DNA of 64,000 nt from Aquimarina latercula DSM 2041 (GCF_000430645.1 NZ_AUMK01000003.1:124001-188000); one strand, 5' to 3'; shown: positions 45,626 to 55,156, numbered from the stretch's first letter. Numbers and translations are program-made. The notes: generated by a model from the sequence alone, not told the origin.

Positions 45626-46480
45626 TCAGATCTTTTTTTCAAGAAATGAATTCAAGAAAAATGAAGGTTGCAGTCCTTCAAGGTCTAGAGGAACATTTTC
45701 AATATCTTCATTTAGTTCTTCAGCATAAGCTTCAAGTTGCTGTTGTTGGTAATGAACAAGTTTCCATTCTTTATTATGATATTCTAGTGATGTCAGGTTT
45801 TCTACCCAATCCCCGGAATTTAAATACATACAGGATCCATTCTTATCTTTATATGTTTTTATTTGTGGTTGATGGATATGTCCACAAACGACGTATGTAT
45901 ATGCATTCTTGATAGCTAGTTCTGCAGCTACTTCTTCAAAATCATTTATGTATTTGACTGCTTTTTTAACGCTATTTTTAATTTTTTTTGAAAGTGAAAA
46001 TTTTTCCTTCCCCATTCGTAAGAGAAACCAATTAATAAATTGATTTAATAAAATGAGCATATCATAGCCCCATCCACCTAATTTAGCCAACCATTTTGCG
46101 TTCTGAATCGAGGCATCAAAAATATCTCCGTGAAAAAACCAAGCTTTTTTCCCATCTAAATCCAAAACTAACTTATCAACTAATTTGAAGTTACCCATGG
46201 TAGTATCACTGAATTTTCTAAGCATTTCGTCGTGGTTTCCAGTGATATATATAACTTCGGTCCCTTTAGAAGCAAGAGTGATAATTTTTTTAATGATTTT
46301 AAGATGCGGCTTAGGGAAATACCTTTTTCTAAATTGCCAAATATCTACGATATCACCATTAAGAATAAGTACTTTGGGTTTAATACTATTGAGATAATTT
46401 AGCAATTCTTTTGCGTGACATCCAAACGTTCCTAGGTGAACATCAGATATAACTACGATATCTACAGTACGTTTCTTCAT
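45626..46480 (-). CDS. Metallophosphoesterase, UDP-2,3-diacylglucosamine diphosphatase (LpxH)-like
   Basis: The 284-residue calcineurin-like enzyme has in order ISDVHLG (DxH), LNGDIVD (GD), ITGNHDEML (GNHD), FHGDIFD and VCGHIHQPQ (GHxH), i.e. a complete two-metal site. The helical insertion and context-free sequence match the LpxH-like group in Bacteroidota. That group removes UMP from UDP-diacylglucosamine in lipid A synthesis. The protein is longer than E. coli LpxH (240), so another phosphoester is possible. It is divergent from the GH3 gene. Confidence 0.85.
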   Translation of the reverse strand: MKKRTVDIVVISDVHLGTFGCHAKELLNYLNSIKPKVLILNGDIVDIWQFRKRYFPKPHLKIIKKIITLASKGTEVIYITGNHDEMLRKFSDTTMGNFKLVDKLVLDLDGKKAWFFHGDIFDASIQNAKWLAKLGGWGYDMLILLNQFINWFLLRMGKEKFSLSKKIKNSVKKAVKYINDFEEVAAELAIKNAYTYVVCGHIHQPQIKTYKDKNGSCMYLNSGDWVENLTSLEYHNKEWKLVHYQQQQLEAYAEELNEDIENVPLDLEGLQPSFFLNSFLEKKI

Positions 46481-46840
46481 AAAAATGACTTATTCCTACA
46501 AATAAACTACTATATAGTTAAATAATAATTAAGGGATTAGGAGCATATTGTTATCTGTGTTTGAATATTTTAACTCGGTATTACTAGAATGTTAAACCGA
46601 TATTATTATCAAAAAGTTATAAACCATCAAATATTTAATTATTTCCGAGTTATTTTATGAAATTATCTTATTCTATTATCTTTTATTGAATAAAATACTT
46701 CTATAAACTTTCTTAACAACGCCTCGATAGCTTTGTTTTGCTTTTTTCTTATCCTGAAGTATCTCTAAATTCGTCCTTCAAACCTTAACATTTTTCGTAT
46801 TGAAAAGTTTAGAATTTTTCTTTCTAATAAAATTTATTTT
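46481..46840. other. Divergent intergenic region, 360 bases
   Basis: This AT-rich spacer separates the LpxH-like gene (minus) and the GH3 gene (plus). TAGCTTTG at 46728-46735 matches the -7 TAnnTTTG consensus for the GH3 operon, but there is no TTG at the right spacing. CTCGGTATT...CCGATATT partial repeats lie near 46575-46605. No open frame, tRNA or known RNA is seen. Confidence 0.5.
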
Positions 46841-49129
46841 ATGACATTTTTACATTTGAAAGTTTATACATATCGTTTTTTGATTTTTGGCATATTCATA
46901 ATGATGCTATCCTGCGATTCTAAGATTTCAGAAACTTCATCTAACAATTATCCTAAAGACCCCGTAGAGCTTAAAATAGATAGTATCTTGTCTACAATGT
47001 CATTAGAAGAAAAAATAGGACAAACGGCGCAACGAGGTAAGTCTAGTAGAGTAAAAGAACTACCAAAAGATCTTAAAGATGCTGTTAGAAAAGGCCAAAT
47101 AGGATCTTTTCTTAACATAATGAATAAAGAGGATGCTAAAGAACTTCAGAGAATAGCCGTAGAAGAAAGCCCTAGTAAGATTCCATTAATTTTTGCACGA
47201 GATGTAATCCATGGTTTCAAAACAATTTTCCCTATTCCGCTAGGGCAGGCGGCTTCATTTAATCCTTCATTAGTACAAGAAGGTTCGCGAATAGCAGCAA
47301 TAGAGGCAAGTACTTATGGAATAAGATGGACTTTTGCTCCGATGATAGATATTTCTAGGGATCCTCGCTGGGGAAGAATAGCAGAATCAGCAGGTGAGGA
47401 CCCTTATCTTACAAGTAGAATGGCAGAAGCATATGTAAAAGGTTTTCAAGGAGAAGATTTAGCATCACCAACAAGTTTAGCTGCTTGTGCCAAACATTTT
47501 ATTGGATATGGAGCAGCAGAAGGAGGTAGGGATTATAACACAGCAAACATCAATGATAATTTGTTGCATAATGTATATTTAAAACCTTTTAAAACTGCAG
47601 TAGATGCAGGTTCCGCAACTTTTATGACAAGTTTTAATGATCTTAATGGGATTCCGGCATCGGCAAATTCATATATACTAAAAGACATTTTAAGAGAAGA
47701 ATGGGGATTTGATGGTTTCGTAGTAAGTGATTGGAATTCTATAATAGAAATGGTAAATCATGGATATGCCAAGGATCAAAAAGAAGCTGCAGAGAAATCT
47801 ATTAACGCAATGTTGGACATGGAAATGACCAGTACTTCTTATCACGATCATTTAAAAGAATTAATACAAGAGGATAAGTTTTCTGAAAAAGAATTAGATC
47901 AGGTGGTAAGAAATATTCTTCGAATTAAATTTAGATTGGGATTATTTGATAACCCCTATTTTGATCCTGATGATACAATATTGTATGATAAAAAACATTT
48001 AGCAGCAGCACAAAAAACTGCTGAAGAAAGTATTATTTTATTAAAAAATAAGAATAATATTTTACCATTAGATGCTAAAAGGAAAATAGCTATAATTGGT
48101 CCTTTGGCGGATGCACCTCATGAACAATTAGGAACTTGGACTTTTGATGGAGAAAAAGAGCATACAATTACTCCTTTACAATCATTTAAAAGTGATGATG
48201 AATATATGGTACAGTATAGTAAGGGGTTATCGTACAGCAGAGATAAATCGGAGAATGATTTTGGTGATGCAATAAAGACAGCAAAATCTTCTGACATCAT
48301 CTTGTTTTTTGCTGGAGAAGAGGCAATTCTTTCTGGAGAAGCACATAGTAGAGCTGATATCAACCTTCCTGGAGCACAAGAAGAACTAATTACAGAATTA
48401 CACAAAACAGGAAAACCAATTATTTTAGTTCTAATGGCAGGAAGACCTATTACGTTAGGAAATATTAAAGATAAGGTAGATGCAGTTCTTATGGCATGGC
48501 ATCCTGGAACTATGGGAGGTCCAGCTTTAAAAAATATTATTACGGGTTTGGTTTCTCCATCAGCAAAGTTGCCAGTAACCTGGCCAAAAGAGGTAGGGCA
48601 AATTCCTATTCATTATAATCATAAAAATACAGGTAGACCAGTAATTCCAGAAGAGTTTGTTCATATGGATTCAATTCCAATTGGTGCCTGGCAGAGTTCT
48701 CTTGGGAATACTTCTCATTATCTAGATGCAGGGTTTTTACCAGAATATCCTTTTGGTTATGGACTTGGTTATAGCAGCTTTAAGTACTCCGATTTTTCTA
48801 TATCCTCAACGAATCCAAAGATAGGGGAAACTATTACTGTAAAAGTTCTAGTGACTAATACTGGAGATGTAAAGGCTAAAGAAACAGTACAATTATATTT
48901 TAGAGACATGGTTGGGAGTTTAACTAGACCTGTAAAGGAGTTGCTACGTTTTGAGAAAATTATATTAAATTCAGGGGAATCTAAAGAAGTTGAATTTACT
49001 TTTTCGACAAATAATTTAGCTTTTTATGGACCTGACAAGAAATGGATTACTGAACCTGGTAATTTTAAGCTATGGATCGCTAAACATGCTTTAGACGAAG
49101 AAAATGAATTAGAATTTATTTTAGAATAA
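46841..49129 (+). CDS. Glycoside hydrolase family 3 beta-glucosidase lipoprotein (BglX-like)
   Basis: The 762-residue protein has a lipobox (FIMMLSC, Cys25), so it should sit in the periplasm or on the surface. The GH3 N domain has FARDVIHGFKTIFPIPL, AGEDPYLTSRMAEAYVKG, KHFIGYG and the nucleophile Asp297 in FVVSDWN. The GH3 C domain (about 385-610) has LKNKNNILPL and GEEAILSGEA, and a fibronectin III-like domain closes the protein (about 665-760). BglX-type enzymes split beta-glucosides from the non-reducing end. It is followed after 18 bases by the gluconokinase/6PGDH fusion gene. Confidence 0.93.
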   Translation: MTFLHLKVYTYRFLIFGIFIMMLSCDSKISETSSNNYPKDPVELKIDSILSTMSLEEKIGQTAQRGKSSRVKELPKDLKDAVRKGQIGSFLNIMNKEDAKELQRIAVEESPSKIPLIFARDVIHGFKTIFPIPLGQAASFNPSLVQEGSRIAAIEASTYGIRWTFAPMIDISRDPRWGRIAESAGEDPYLTSRMAEAYVKGFQGEDLASPTSLAACAKHFIGYGAAEGGRDYNTANINDNLLHNVYLKPFKTAVDAGSATFMTSFNDLNGIPASANSYILKDILREEWGFDGFVVSDWNSIIEMVNHGYAKDQKEAAEKSINAMLDMEMTSTSYHDHLKELIQEDKFSEKELDQVVRNILRIKFRLGLFDNPYFDPDDTILYDKKHLAAAQKTAEESIILLKNKNNILPLDAKRKIAIIGPLADAPHEQLGTWTFDGEKEHTITPLQSFKSDDEYMVQYSKGLSYSRDKSENDFGDAIKTAKSSDIILFFAGEEAILSGEAHSRADINLPGAQEELITELHKTGKPIILVLMAGRPITLGNIKDKVDAVLMAWHPGTMGGPALKNIITGLVSPSAKLPVTWPKEVGQIPIHYNHKNTGRPVIPEEFVHMDSIPIGAWQSSLGNTSHYLDAGFLPEYPFGYGLGYSSFKYSDFSISSTNPKIGETITVKVLVTNTGDVKAKETVQLYFRDMVGSLTRPVKELLRFEKIILNSGESKEVEFTFSTNNLAFYGPDKKWITEPGNFKLWIAKHALDEENELEFILE

Positions 49130-49147
49130 TAATTTACTATTGTTAAG

Positions 49148-51064
49148 GTGTCTAAAAGTATAATATACATAGTATATGGAGTTTCTGGAAGTGGAAAAAC
49201 TACAGTAGGAAAAGCATTAGCTAAAGAATTAAATATTCCTTTTTTTGATGCAGATGATTTTCATCCAGAAGAGAATATTAAAAAAATGTCAACGGGCTTT
49301 CCTTTAGATGATTCTGATAGAGAACCTTGGCTGAAGAAATTAGCGAGTGAAATCGTAGTTTGGAATACAAACAAAGGTGCAGTACTGGCTTGTTCAGCTT
49401 TAAAGAAAGCTTATAGAAAAACCCTTCAATCTATCGATTCTAAGTATGTGAAGTGGATTTTTTTGGATGGGAGTTTTGATTTGATTTCAAATCGTTTAGA
49501 AGCTAGAAAAGATCATTTTTTTAAAAAGGAAATGCTATTCTCTCAATTTGAAGCTTTAGAACAACCGGAGGATGGTATTTCTATTAATATAGATAAGAGT
49601 GTTGATCAAATTATGAGCGAAATTAAAACTACATTAAATACAGATAAATCACAATTAGGGTTAATTGGTTTAGGAGTCATGGGTAAGAGTTTAGCTAAAA
49701 ACTTATTGTCCAAAAACTTTAAACTTTCTGTATATAATAGACATGTTGATCATATTGAAGTTAATGTCGCTAAAAACTTTGTTGCCGAGGAGTCTAAATA
49801 CCAAACATTAGTAGGTTTTGATGATTTAAAAGAGTTTGTAGATTCTTTAGAACAACCGCGCACAATAATGCTTATGGTTAATGCAGGGAAACCAGTGGAC
49901 CTAGTTATCGATGAATTATTACGCTATTTGTCCGAAGAAGATTGTATTATAGATGGAGGTAATTCTCACTATAAAGCAACATTAGAAAGAAGTAAAAGAC
50001 TAGAAGAAAAAGGAATTCATTTTTTAGGAACCGGAATATCTGGTGGAGAAGAAGGCGCATTAAAGGGTCCATCAATAATGCCGGGAGGATCTAAAATAGC
50101 ATACAATAGATCTGGTAAATATTTAGAAGCAATAGCAGCAAAAGATAAAAACGATAATAGCTGTTGCGCTTATATTGGGCCAGAAGGATCTGGCCATTTT
50201 GTAAAAATGGTTCATAATGGGATTGAATATGCAGAGATGCAATTATTAGCAGAAGCATATCATATGCTAAGATTTTATGCACATAAAACTCCAGCTGAAA
50301 TATCCGCTATTTTTTCCGATTGGATTAAAAAAGGACTAAAAAGTTATCTGTTAGAGATTACTTCGGATCTTCTTCTTAAAACAGAGGGTGAGGATTTTCT
50401 TATTGATAAAATATTAGATAAAGCAGGGCAGAAAGGAACTGGCGGATGGTCTACAAATGCCGCCTTGGAATTAGGAGTTTCTCTACCTACGATTTCTGAA
50501 TCTGTAATGGCTCGTAATGTTTCTGGAATTAAATCCGAACGGGTAAAAGCATCTGAGATATATCAACTTAAAACTTCAGATTACCCTGCCAATGATATTG
50601 TTTTTATTGAAAATTTAGAAAAAGCTTTTAAAGCTACTAGTATTATCAATCATCACATAGGGTTTCAATTATTAAACGAAGCATCAGCAACATATCAGTG
50701 GGGACTCAATCTGTCTGAAATTGCTAGTATATGGACCAATGGCTGTATTATTAGAAGTAATCTTATGGAACAAATGGCTGTATTATTTGCAGAAAATAAT
50801 GAGATGCCTTTATTACTGTTTCCAGAAGTGGTTTCTACTATGAAATCTACGATAGATTCACTTTCAGAAACGGTAGCAACTGGATTAAAATCAGGTTTTT
50901 CACTACCAGTATTGTCTGCAGCAGCAAATTATTTTTTCGCATATACATCTGCGCAATCTTCTGCTAATATTATACAAGCGCAACGAGATTATTTTGGCGC
51001 TCATACATATCAAAGAGTGGATCAACCAATTGACCAATATTTTCATACAAACTGGAAAAGCTAA
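49148..51064 (+). CDS. Fused gluconokinase / 6-phosphogluconate dehydrogenase
   Basis: One 638-residue protein, with a GTG start, holds two enzymes. Residues 1-163 are a GntK-type gluconokinase: P-loop GVSGSGKTT (11-19), DADDFHP and CSALKKAYR. Residues 168-638 are 6-phosphogluconate dehydrogenase: Rossmann GLIGLGVMGKSLAKNL, GGNSHYKA, the catalytic Lys in GHFVKMVHNGIEY and GTGGWSTNAALELG. It would phosphorylate gluconate and decarboxylate the product to ribulose 5-phosphate in a single chain. A GntP permease gene follows 3 bases downstream. No frameshift is present: the junction is a continuous frame. Confidence 0.95.
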   Translation: MSKSIIYIVYGVSGSGKTTVGKALAKELNIPFFDADDFHPEENIKKMSTGFPLDDSDREPWLKKLASEIVVWNTNKGAVLACSALKKAYRKTLQSIDSKYVKWIFLDGSFDLISNRLEARKDHFFKKEMLFSQFEALEQPEDGISINIDKSVDQIMSEIKTTLNTDKSQLGLIGLGVMGKSLAKNLLSKNFKLSVYNRHVDHIEVNVAKNFVAEESKYQTLVGFDDLKEFVDSLEQPRTIMLMVNAGKPVDLVIDELLRYLSEEDCIIDGGNSHYKATLERSKRLEEKGIHFLGTGISGGEEGALKGPSIMPGGSKIAYNRSGKYLEAIAAKDKNDNSCCAYIGPEGSGHFVKMVHNGIEYAEMQLLAEAYHMLRFYAHKTPAEISAIFSDWIKKGLKSYLLEITSDLLLKTEGEDFLIDKILDKAGQKGTGGWSTNAALELGVSLPTISESVMARNVSGIKSERVKASEIYQLKTSDYPANDIVFIENLEKAFKATSIINHHIGFQLLNEASATYQWGLNLSEIASIWTNGCIIRSNLMEQMAVLFAENNEMPLLLFPEVVSTMKSTIDSLSETVATGLKSGFSLPVLSAAANYFFAYTSAQSSANIIQAQRDYFGAHTYQRVDQPIDQYFHTNWKS

Positions 51065-51067
51065 TTT

Positions 51068-52411
51068 ATGGATTATCAATTACTAATTGCAGTAGGAGTA
51101 GGTATCATTGCACTACTTTTTATGATTTTAAAGTTACGAATGCAGGCTTTTATAGCCTTGTTAATCGTTTGTATATTAGTTGGAATTGTAGCTGGCTTAC
51201 CTGCAGATGACATTCTAAATAGCATAAAAAATGGAATGGGAAGTACACTAGGTTTTGTGGCTACCGTGGTTGGACTTGGAGCGTTGTTTGGTGGTTTACT
51301 TGAGAATTCTGGAGGTGCACAAGGATTGGCTAATTATATCTTAAAATTAGCTGGAGAAAAAAATGCATCTTGGGCATTGATGATTACCGGTTTTATAATT
51401 GCAATACCCGTTTTTTTTGATGTAGCTTTTATTATTTTGGTTCCTATTGTTTATGCAATTGCTAGAAAAACTAAAAAATCTTTATTGTTATATGCTATTC
51501 CATTATTGGCAGGTTTAGCAATCACTCACAGTTTTATTCCACCAACACCAGGTCCAGTTGCTGTTGCCGATATATTAGGAGCTAACCTTGGTTGGGTAAT
51601 TGTTTTTGGTTTTTTAACAGGTATTCCTGCGGCTATTATAAGCGGACCTATATTAGCAAAATACTTAGCTACAAGAATAAATATTACTATTCCAGAAACA
51701 AATGACTCAGGTGTTGCAATAAATAACACACCTAATCCTATTGGTATTATATTGATTATAGCATTACCCATTATGCTGATTGTTTTAAAAACGGTTTTGT
51801 TAGGTGATTGGTTCGGAGAAGATGTATTATCAAAATCGATGGTAAACTTGATTACGTTGTTTGGTCATCCATTTACTGCGTTAATCATTGCTAATGTGGT
51901 CGCTTGGTATTTTTTAGGAATCAAAAGAGGTGTTACTAGAGATGATTTATTGAAAATTTCTATGAAATCTTTTAAACCAGCAGGAGCAATTATTCTATTA
52001 ACTGGTGCTGGTGGCGCTTTTAAACAGATACTAGTGGATACTAAAGCAGGTGAGTTATTGGCATCATCATTACAGAGTTCATATATTCATCCATTATTGT
52101 TTGCTTTTATTGTGGCAGCTTTGATACGAGTTTTACAGGGATCAGCAACAACAGCTATGATTGCAGCCGCAGGAATTACATCACCTATTATTCTAGCGGG
52201 TGATTTTAGTAACTCTCAGATAGCTCTCTTTGTTATTTCTATAGCATCTGGGGCAACTATTTTATCTCATGTTAATGATAGTGGATTTTGGTTGGTTGGT
52301 CAATACCTGGGTATGACAGAGAAACAAACATTTCGTTCTTGGACTGTGATGACTACATTAATAGCTATTACTGGGGTTTTAATGTCACTACTATTGTGGT
52401 ATATTTTTTAA
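51068..52411 (+). CDS. gntP: GntP-family gluconate:H+ symporter
   Basis: The 447-residue inner-membrane protein has about 12-14 hydrophobic helices. GntP family markers include GGLLENSGGAQGLANYILKLAGEKNA, PVFFDVAFIILVPIVYAIARK, HSFIPPTPGPVAVADILGANLG and the C-terminal SATTAMIAAAGI and HVNDSGFW. It likely imports gluconate or a related sugar acid. It is the last gene of the GH3-kinase/dehydrogenase-permease operon, which forms a complete uptake route into the pentose phosphate pathway. Confidence 0.95.
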   Translation: MDYQLLIAVGVGIIALLFMILKLRMQAFIALLIVCILVGIVAGLPADDILNSIKNGMGSTLGFVATVVGLGALFGGLLENSGGAQGLANYILKLAGEKNASWALMITGFIIAIPVFFDVAFIILVPIVYAIARKTKKSLLLYAIPLLAGLAITHSFIPPTPGPVAVADILGANLGWVIVFGFLTGIPAAIISGPILAKYLATRINITIPETNDSGVAINNTPNPIGIILIIALPIMLIVLKTVLLGDWFGEDVLSKSMVNLITLFGHPFTALIIANVVAWYFLGIKRGVTRDDLLKISMKSFKPAGAIILLTGAGGAFKQILVDTKAGELLASSLQSSYIHPLLFAFIVAALIRVLQGSATTAMIAAAGITSPIILAGDFSNSQIALFVISIASGATILSHVNDSGFWLVGQYLGMTEKQTFRSWTVMTTLIAITGVLMSLLLWYIF

Positions 52412-52547
52412 ATATTTTAAGTTGATTTTAAAAAAAAGTTTTCATAAACATATCGTTTGGTTAAAAATTAGTTAACTATTTGTTTTGTAATATGTTATTT
52501 TAATTGATATGTTTATTTTAATCGTGTTAATTATTAAAACAAAAGTA

Positions 52548-52700
52548 ATGGAAGCATTAGATAATCTTAAGAAAACTTATAAGGAGATGGATCGTAATGA
52601 AAAACAAAAGATCCAAGGTGGGACGCAACAAAAATCAGTAGTAATATGGTCTAGAATGGCAATTACCGAGGAATGTACTGATCATATTTTAGGTTGCTAA
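52548..52700 (+). CDS. Small double-glycine-leader peptide precursor
   Basis: A 50-residue peptide starts at ATG 52548 (a longer hydrophobic version from ATG 52509 is possible). The first 25 residues, with L4, L7, Y11 and M14 spacing and ending KQKIQGG, look like a GG leader cut by C39-peptidase ABC exporters. Many Bacteroidota natural-product precursors have this form. The 25-residue core (TQQKSVVIWSRMAITEECTD, then HILGC) has two cysteines. No exporter or modifying enzyme lies nearby. An AraC-type regulator follows 87 bases later. The product class (pheromone, bacteriocin-like or other) is open. Confidence 0.65.
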   Translation: MEALDNLKKTYKEMDRNEKQKIQGGTQQKSVVIWSRMAITEECTDHILGC

Positions 52701-52787
52701 AATCATATTTTTATTACAAAAAAAAATAGTTATTTATATAACTCGTTAGTAAAAACAAAGACTTAAAATTACGTTCTTTGTTGAACT

Positions 52788-53819
52788 ATGAATCCAGAAG
52801 TTTATAAACACATAGAATTATTATTAGGTAGTATAGGTTTTATCATAGCGTTATTCTTTAGTGCTTTTTTGATAATAACCAAAGAACAGCGATCTAGTGC
52901 TAATATATTTTTAGCGATTTATTTATTGGCATTTAGTCTTAGAATTGGTAAATCACTGTTTTATAATTATTTTCAGATAGATCCGATAGTTCGCAATGTA
53001 TTTTTAGGCATGTTGTTGGCAATTGGACCTTCCTTATTTTTTTATACCAAGCAACTATTTGAACTAAATAAAATAGGTAATAAAAGATCAATTTTTATTC
53101 ACTACATCCCTTTGTTTTTATTCGTAACATTTTGCTGGGTAATCCCGAATAATGATTCTATTTCTTCCAGAATTATATTTTTAGCACTGTTATTTCACAT
53201 ATTAGCATATGGATTGTATACGTTATATTGGATAGTGGTAAATAGAAAAGAGAGAAATGATAAATCGAATAAACTCTATCACTGGCTATTGTTTTTTACG
53301 ATATTAACGATAATGATGTCACTCATACAGATTAGTGTTTTTCTGGATGTGGTTCCATACTTAAGTACTGCTTTTTTATTTTCTTTGATAATTTTGATTT
53401 TATCAATTACCGCATTAAAGAATCCTTTTTTGTTTAAAATGAAGAATGAAAAATATATTAATTCTTCGCTAGACAATGAAAAAGGGATAGAATATTTGAA
53501 AAAGTTAATGAGTTTAATAGAACAAGAAAAAGTATTTCTGGATCCCGAATTAACACTAACCAAATTGAGTAAACGGATTGGAATAACGTCTAAACAATTG
53601 TCGCAAGTAATTAATCAAAATAGAAATGAAAACTATTCTCAATTTATTGCTAGGTATCGGGTAGAGGAAGCAAAAAGATTATTGAGCTTGCCAGAATATC
53701 ATAACTTCAAAATATCTGCTATTGCTTATGAAAGTGGTTTTAATAGTATTTCTTCTTTTAATACAGCTTTTAAAAAGTTAACAAATACCACAGCGGTTAG
53801 ATATAGAGAGTCTTTGTAA
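52788..53819 (+). CDS. AraC-family regulator with membrane-spanning N-terminal region
   Basis: The 343-residue protein has about seven hydrophobic segments in residues 10-215, then a cytoplasmic AraC DNA-binding domain (about 240-343). That domain carries two HTH units (LTLTKLSKRIGITSKQLSQVIN and KISAIAYESGFNSISSFNTAFKKLT). This 7TM-AraC layout occurs in Bacteroidota and suggests sensing at the membrane. The small GG-leader peptide gene upstream might be its target or signal; this is inferred from adjacency only. Confidence 0.9.
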   Translation: MNPEVYKHIELLLGSIGFIIALFFSAFLIITKEQRSSANIFLAIYLLAFSLRIGKSLFYNYFQIDPIVRNVFLGMLLAIGPSLFFYTKQLFELNKIGNKRSIFIHYIPLFLFVTFCWVIPNNDSISSRIIFLALLFHILAYGLYTLYWIVVNRKERNDKSNKLYHWLLFFTILTIMMSLIQISVFLDVVPYLSTAFLFSLIILILSITALKNPFLFKMKNEKYINSSLDNEKGIEYLKKLMSLIEQEKVFLDPELTLTKLSKRIGITSKQLSQVINQNRNENYSQFIARYRVEEAKRLLSLPEYHNFKISAIAYESGFNSISSFNTAFKKLTNTTAVRYRESL

Positions 53820-53898
53820 ATATGATGTCGGTTCTCTATTGCTTGATCAAACCATTTAGTGTTTAATTTACTTATTATAAAAGCAATAAGGTTCGTAA

Positions 53899-54444
53899 TT
53901 AGTTTAGTTTGTGTTTAATTTCAAATATTACTTTTTCATTTTTTTCATTTAAAGTTATTTCTCTTTCTATTCTCAAAACTTTGCACTGTAATAATTTGAT
54001 CCAATTATTATGAATTCTTAATGATCTCCCTTCAAAATTAGGGTTTTCATATTGATTCGCCCAGTTTAAGAAAGCTTTTGAATTTTGTTGAATCTCTTTG
54101 TCTTTTAGAATCTTTTCTCCGTATCGTTCTTTTTCTCTTTTATAAAGACGATCCATTCTTTCTTTATTATCAAGGCGAATAAATACCGCAAGATCAAATG
54201 ATGTTAGCCATTCTTTTCCCCAACTTACCAATGAACCACTTACAACAACATTTTCATACTTTTTGAAATCTAACTTTAGTTTTTTATTCCGTTCGTTTCG
54301 TGGTACTTTTTTCTGGAATGGTGGTTCTGTTTTTTTCCAATAGTAATCATCAAGATCTAAATGAATAAAATTGGCGTGTTTTTCAATTTCTTTAGCTAAG
54401 GTGGTTGTTCCAGAACCTGATGCGCCAAATATTAATATTTTCAT
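53899..54444 (-). CDS. P-loop kinase-like protein with unusual Walker A
   Basis: The 181-residue adenylate-kinase-like NTPase begins KILIFGASGSGTTTLAKEIE, where the Walker A lysine of GxxGxGK[ST] is replaced by Thr (GSGTTT). A HLDLDDYYWKK substrate loop, SGSLVSW and a LYKREKERYG lid follow. This is the FlaR/topology-modulation-like subgroup, in which GSGT is a recurrent variant, so it may still bind nucleotide. It abuts the membrane-protein gene upstream on the same strand. The function is unknown. Confidence 0.8.
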   Translation of the reverse strand: MKILIFGASGSGTTTLAKEIEKHANFIHLDLDDYYWKKTEPPFQKKVPRNERNKKLKLDFKKYENVVVSGSLVSWGKEWLTSFDLAVFIRLDNKERMDRLYKREKERYGEKILKDKEIQQNSKAFLNWANQYENPNFEGRSLRIHNNWIKLLQCKVLRIEREITLNEKNEKVIFEIKHKLN

Positions 54445-55083
54445 CTATCTAGATTTTGTTTTAAATAAAAGAAGTCCAATTGATAATATCCAAGCGGCTA
54501 TACTAAAAGTAAATATTCTAAAACCGGTTAAACTCGTAAACACAAAATCTGTTCCCCCTCCTACAATAGCAAAAATTGTAATAAAAATCCCTAAATTTCC
54601 AATCCATTTTGGGTACTTGTTTTCTGCTAAAATAATAATAGAATATACTAGAATGGCTATACAACAGGCAACTATAAAAATATAATCTAATGGAATATTT
54701 AGAGCAAAACCATAGTTTATGATTGGTTGTAAAACTTCTAAGTTCTCTTCTGTTTTAGTAGCATATTGATTTAGGTAATGAGGTAGAGTGAGTCCATTAA
54801 CAAGGGCAGCAAACATAGCAGCAATCAAACCAAAAGAAATGATTATAAATGCAAGAATGGATAATTTCCATTTGTCTAAAAGTGCTATTGTTAAACCATA
54901 AAATCCAAATAATATTATTGGCAAACTGAGAATAGCTAATGAATGAGTAATGCGGATCGATTTAGAGATTTTTATAATGTGTTCAATATTTCCACCTGGA
55001 GGATGGAGGATCATGGTGAAGATAATTAGAATCGCTCCTGTAATAAGAGCAATACCAGTACTTTTATAACTGTAGTTTTCCAT
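54445..55083 (-). CDS. Membrane protein of unknown function
   Basis: The 212-residue protein has about six hydrophobic helices (GIALITGAILIIFTMIL, LAILSLPIILFGFYGL, FIIISFGLIAAMFAAL, YIFIVACCIAILVYSII, LGIFITIFAIVGGG, TFSIAAWILSIGLLLF) and no known catalytic motif. I start at ATG 55083; a TTG nine codons upstream is less likely. It is adjacent (zero gap) to the P-loop gene, so the two are probably co-transcribed, and next to a Crp/Fnr gene of the same orientation. Confidence 0.75.
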   Translation of the reverse strand: MENYSYKSTGIALITGAILIIFTMILHPPGGNIEHIIKISKSIRITHSLAILSLPIILFGFYGLTIALLDKWKLSILAFIIISFGLIAAMFAALVNGLTLPHYLNQYATKTEENLEVLQPIINYGFALNIPLDYIFIVACCIAILVYSIIILAENKYPKWIGNLGIFITIFAIVGGGTDFVFTSLTGFRIFTFSIAAWILSIGLLLFKTKSR

Positions 55084-55156
55084 GTATTTGATTTTAAATG
55101 ATACTATCAAATATCTATGGTTTATTAAGAAAGATCACTTGATCGTAATCAAGAAA

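Noticed and set aside
45604..45912. 102-codon plus-strand open frame
   Set aside because: It is antisense to the LpxH-like gene, whose metal motifs are intact.
46481..46840. tRNA or small RNA gene in the 360-base spacer
   Set aside because: No cloverleaf, CCA end or conserved RNA box could be found.
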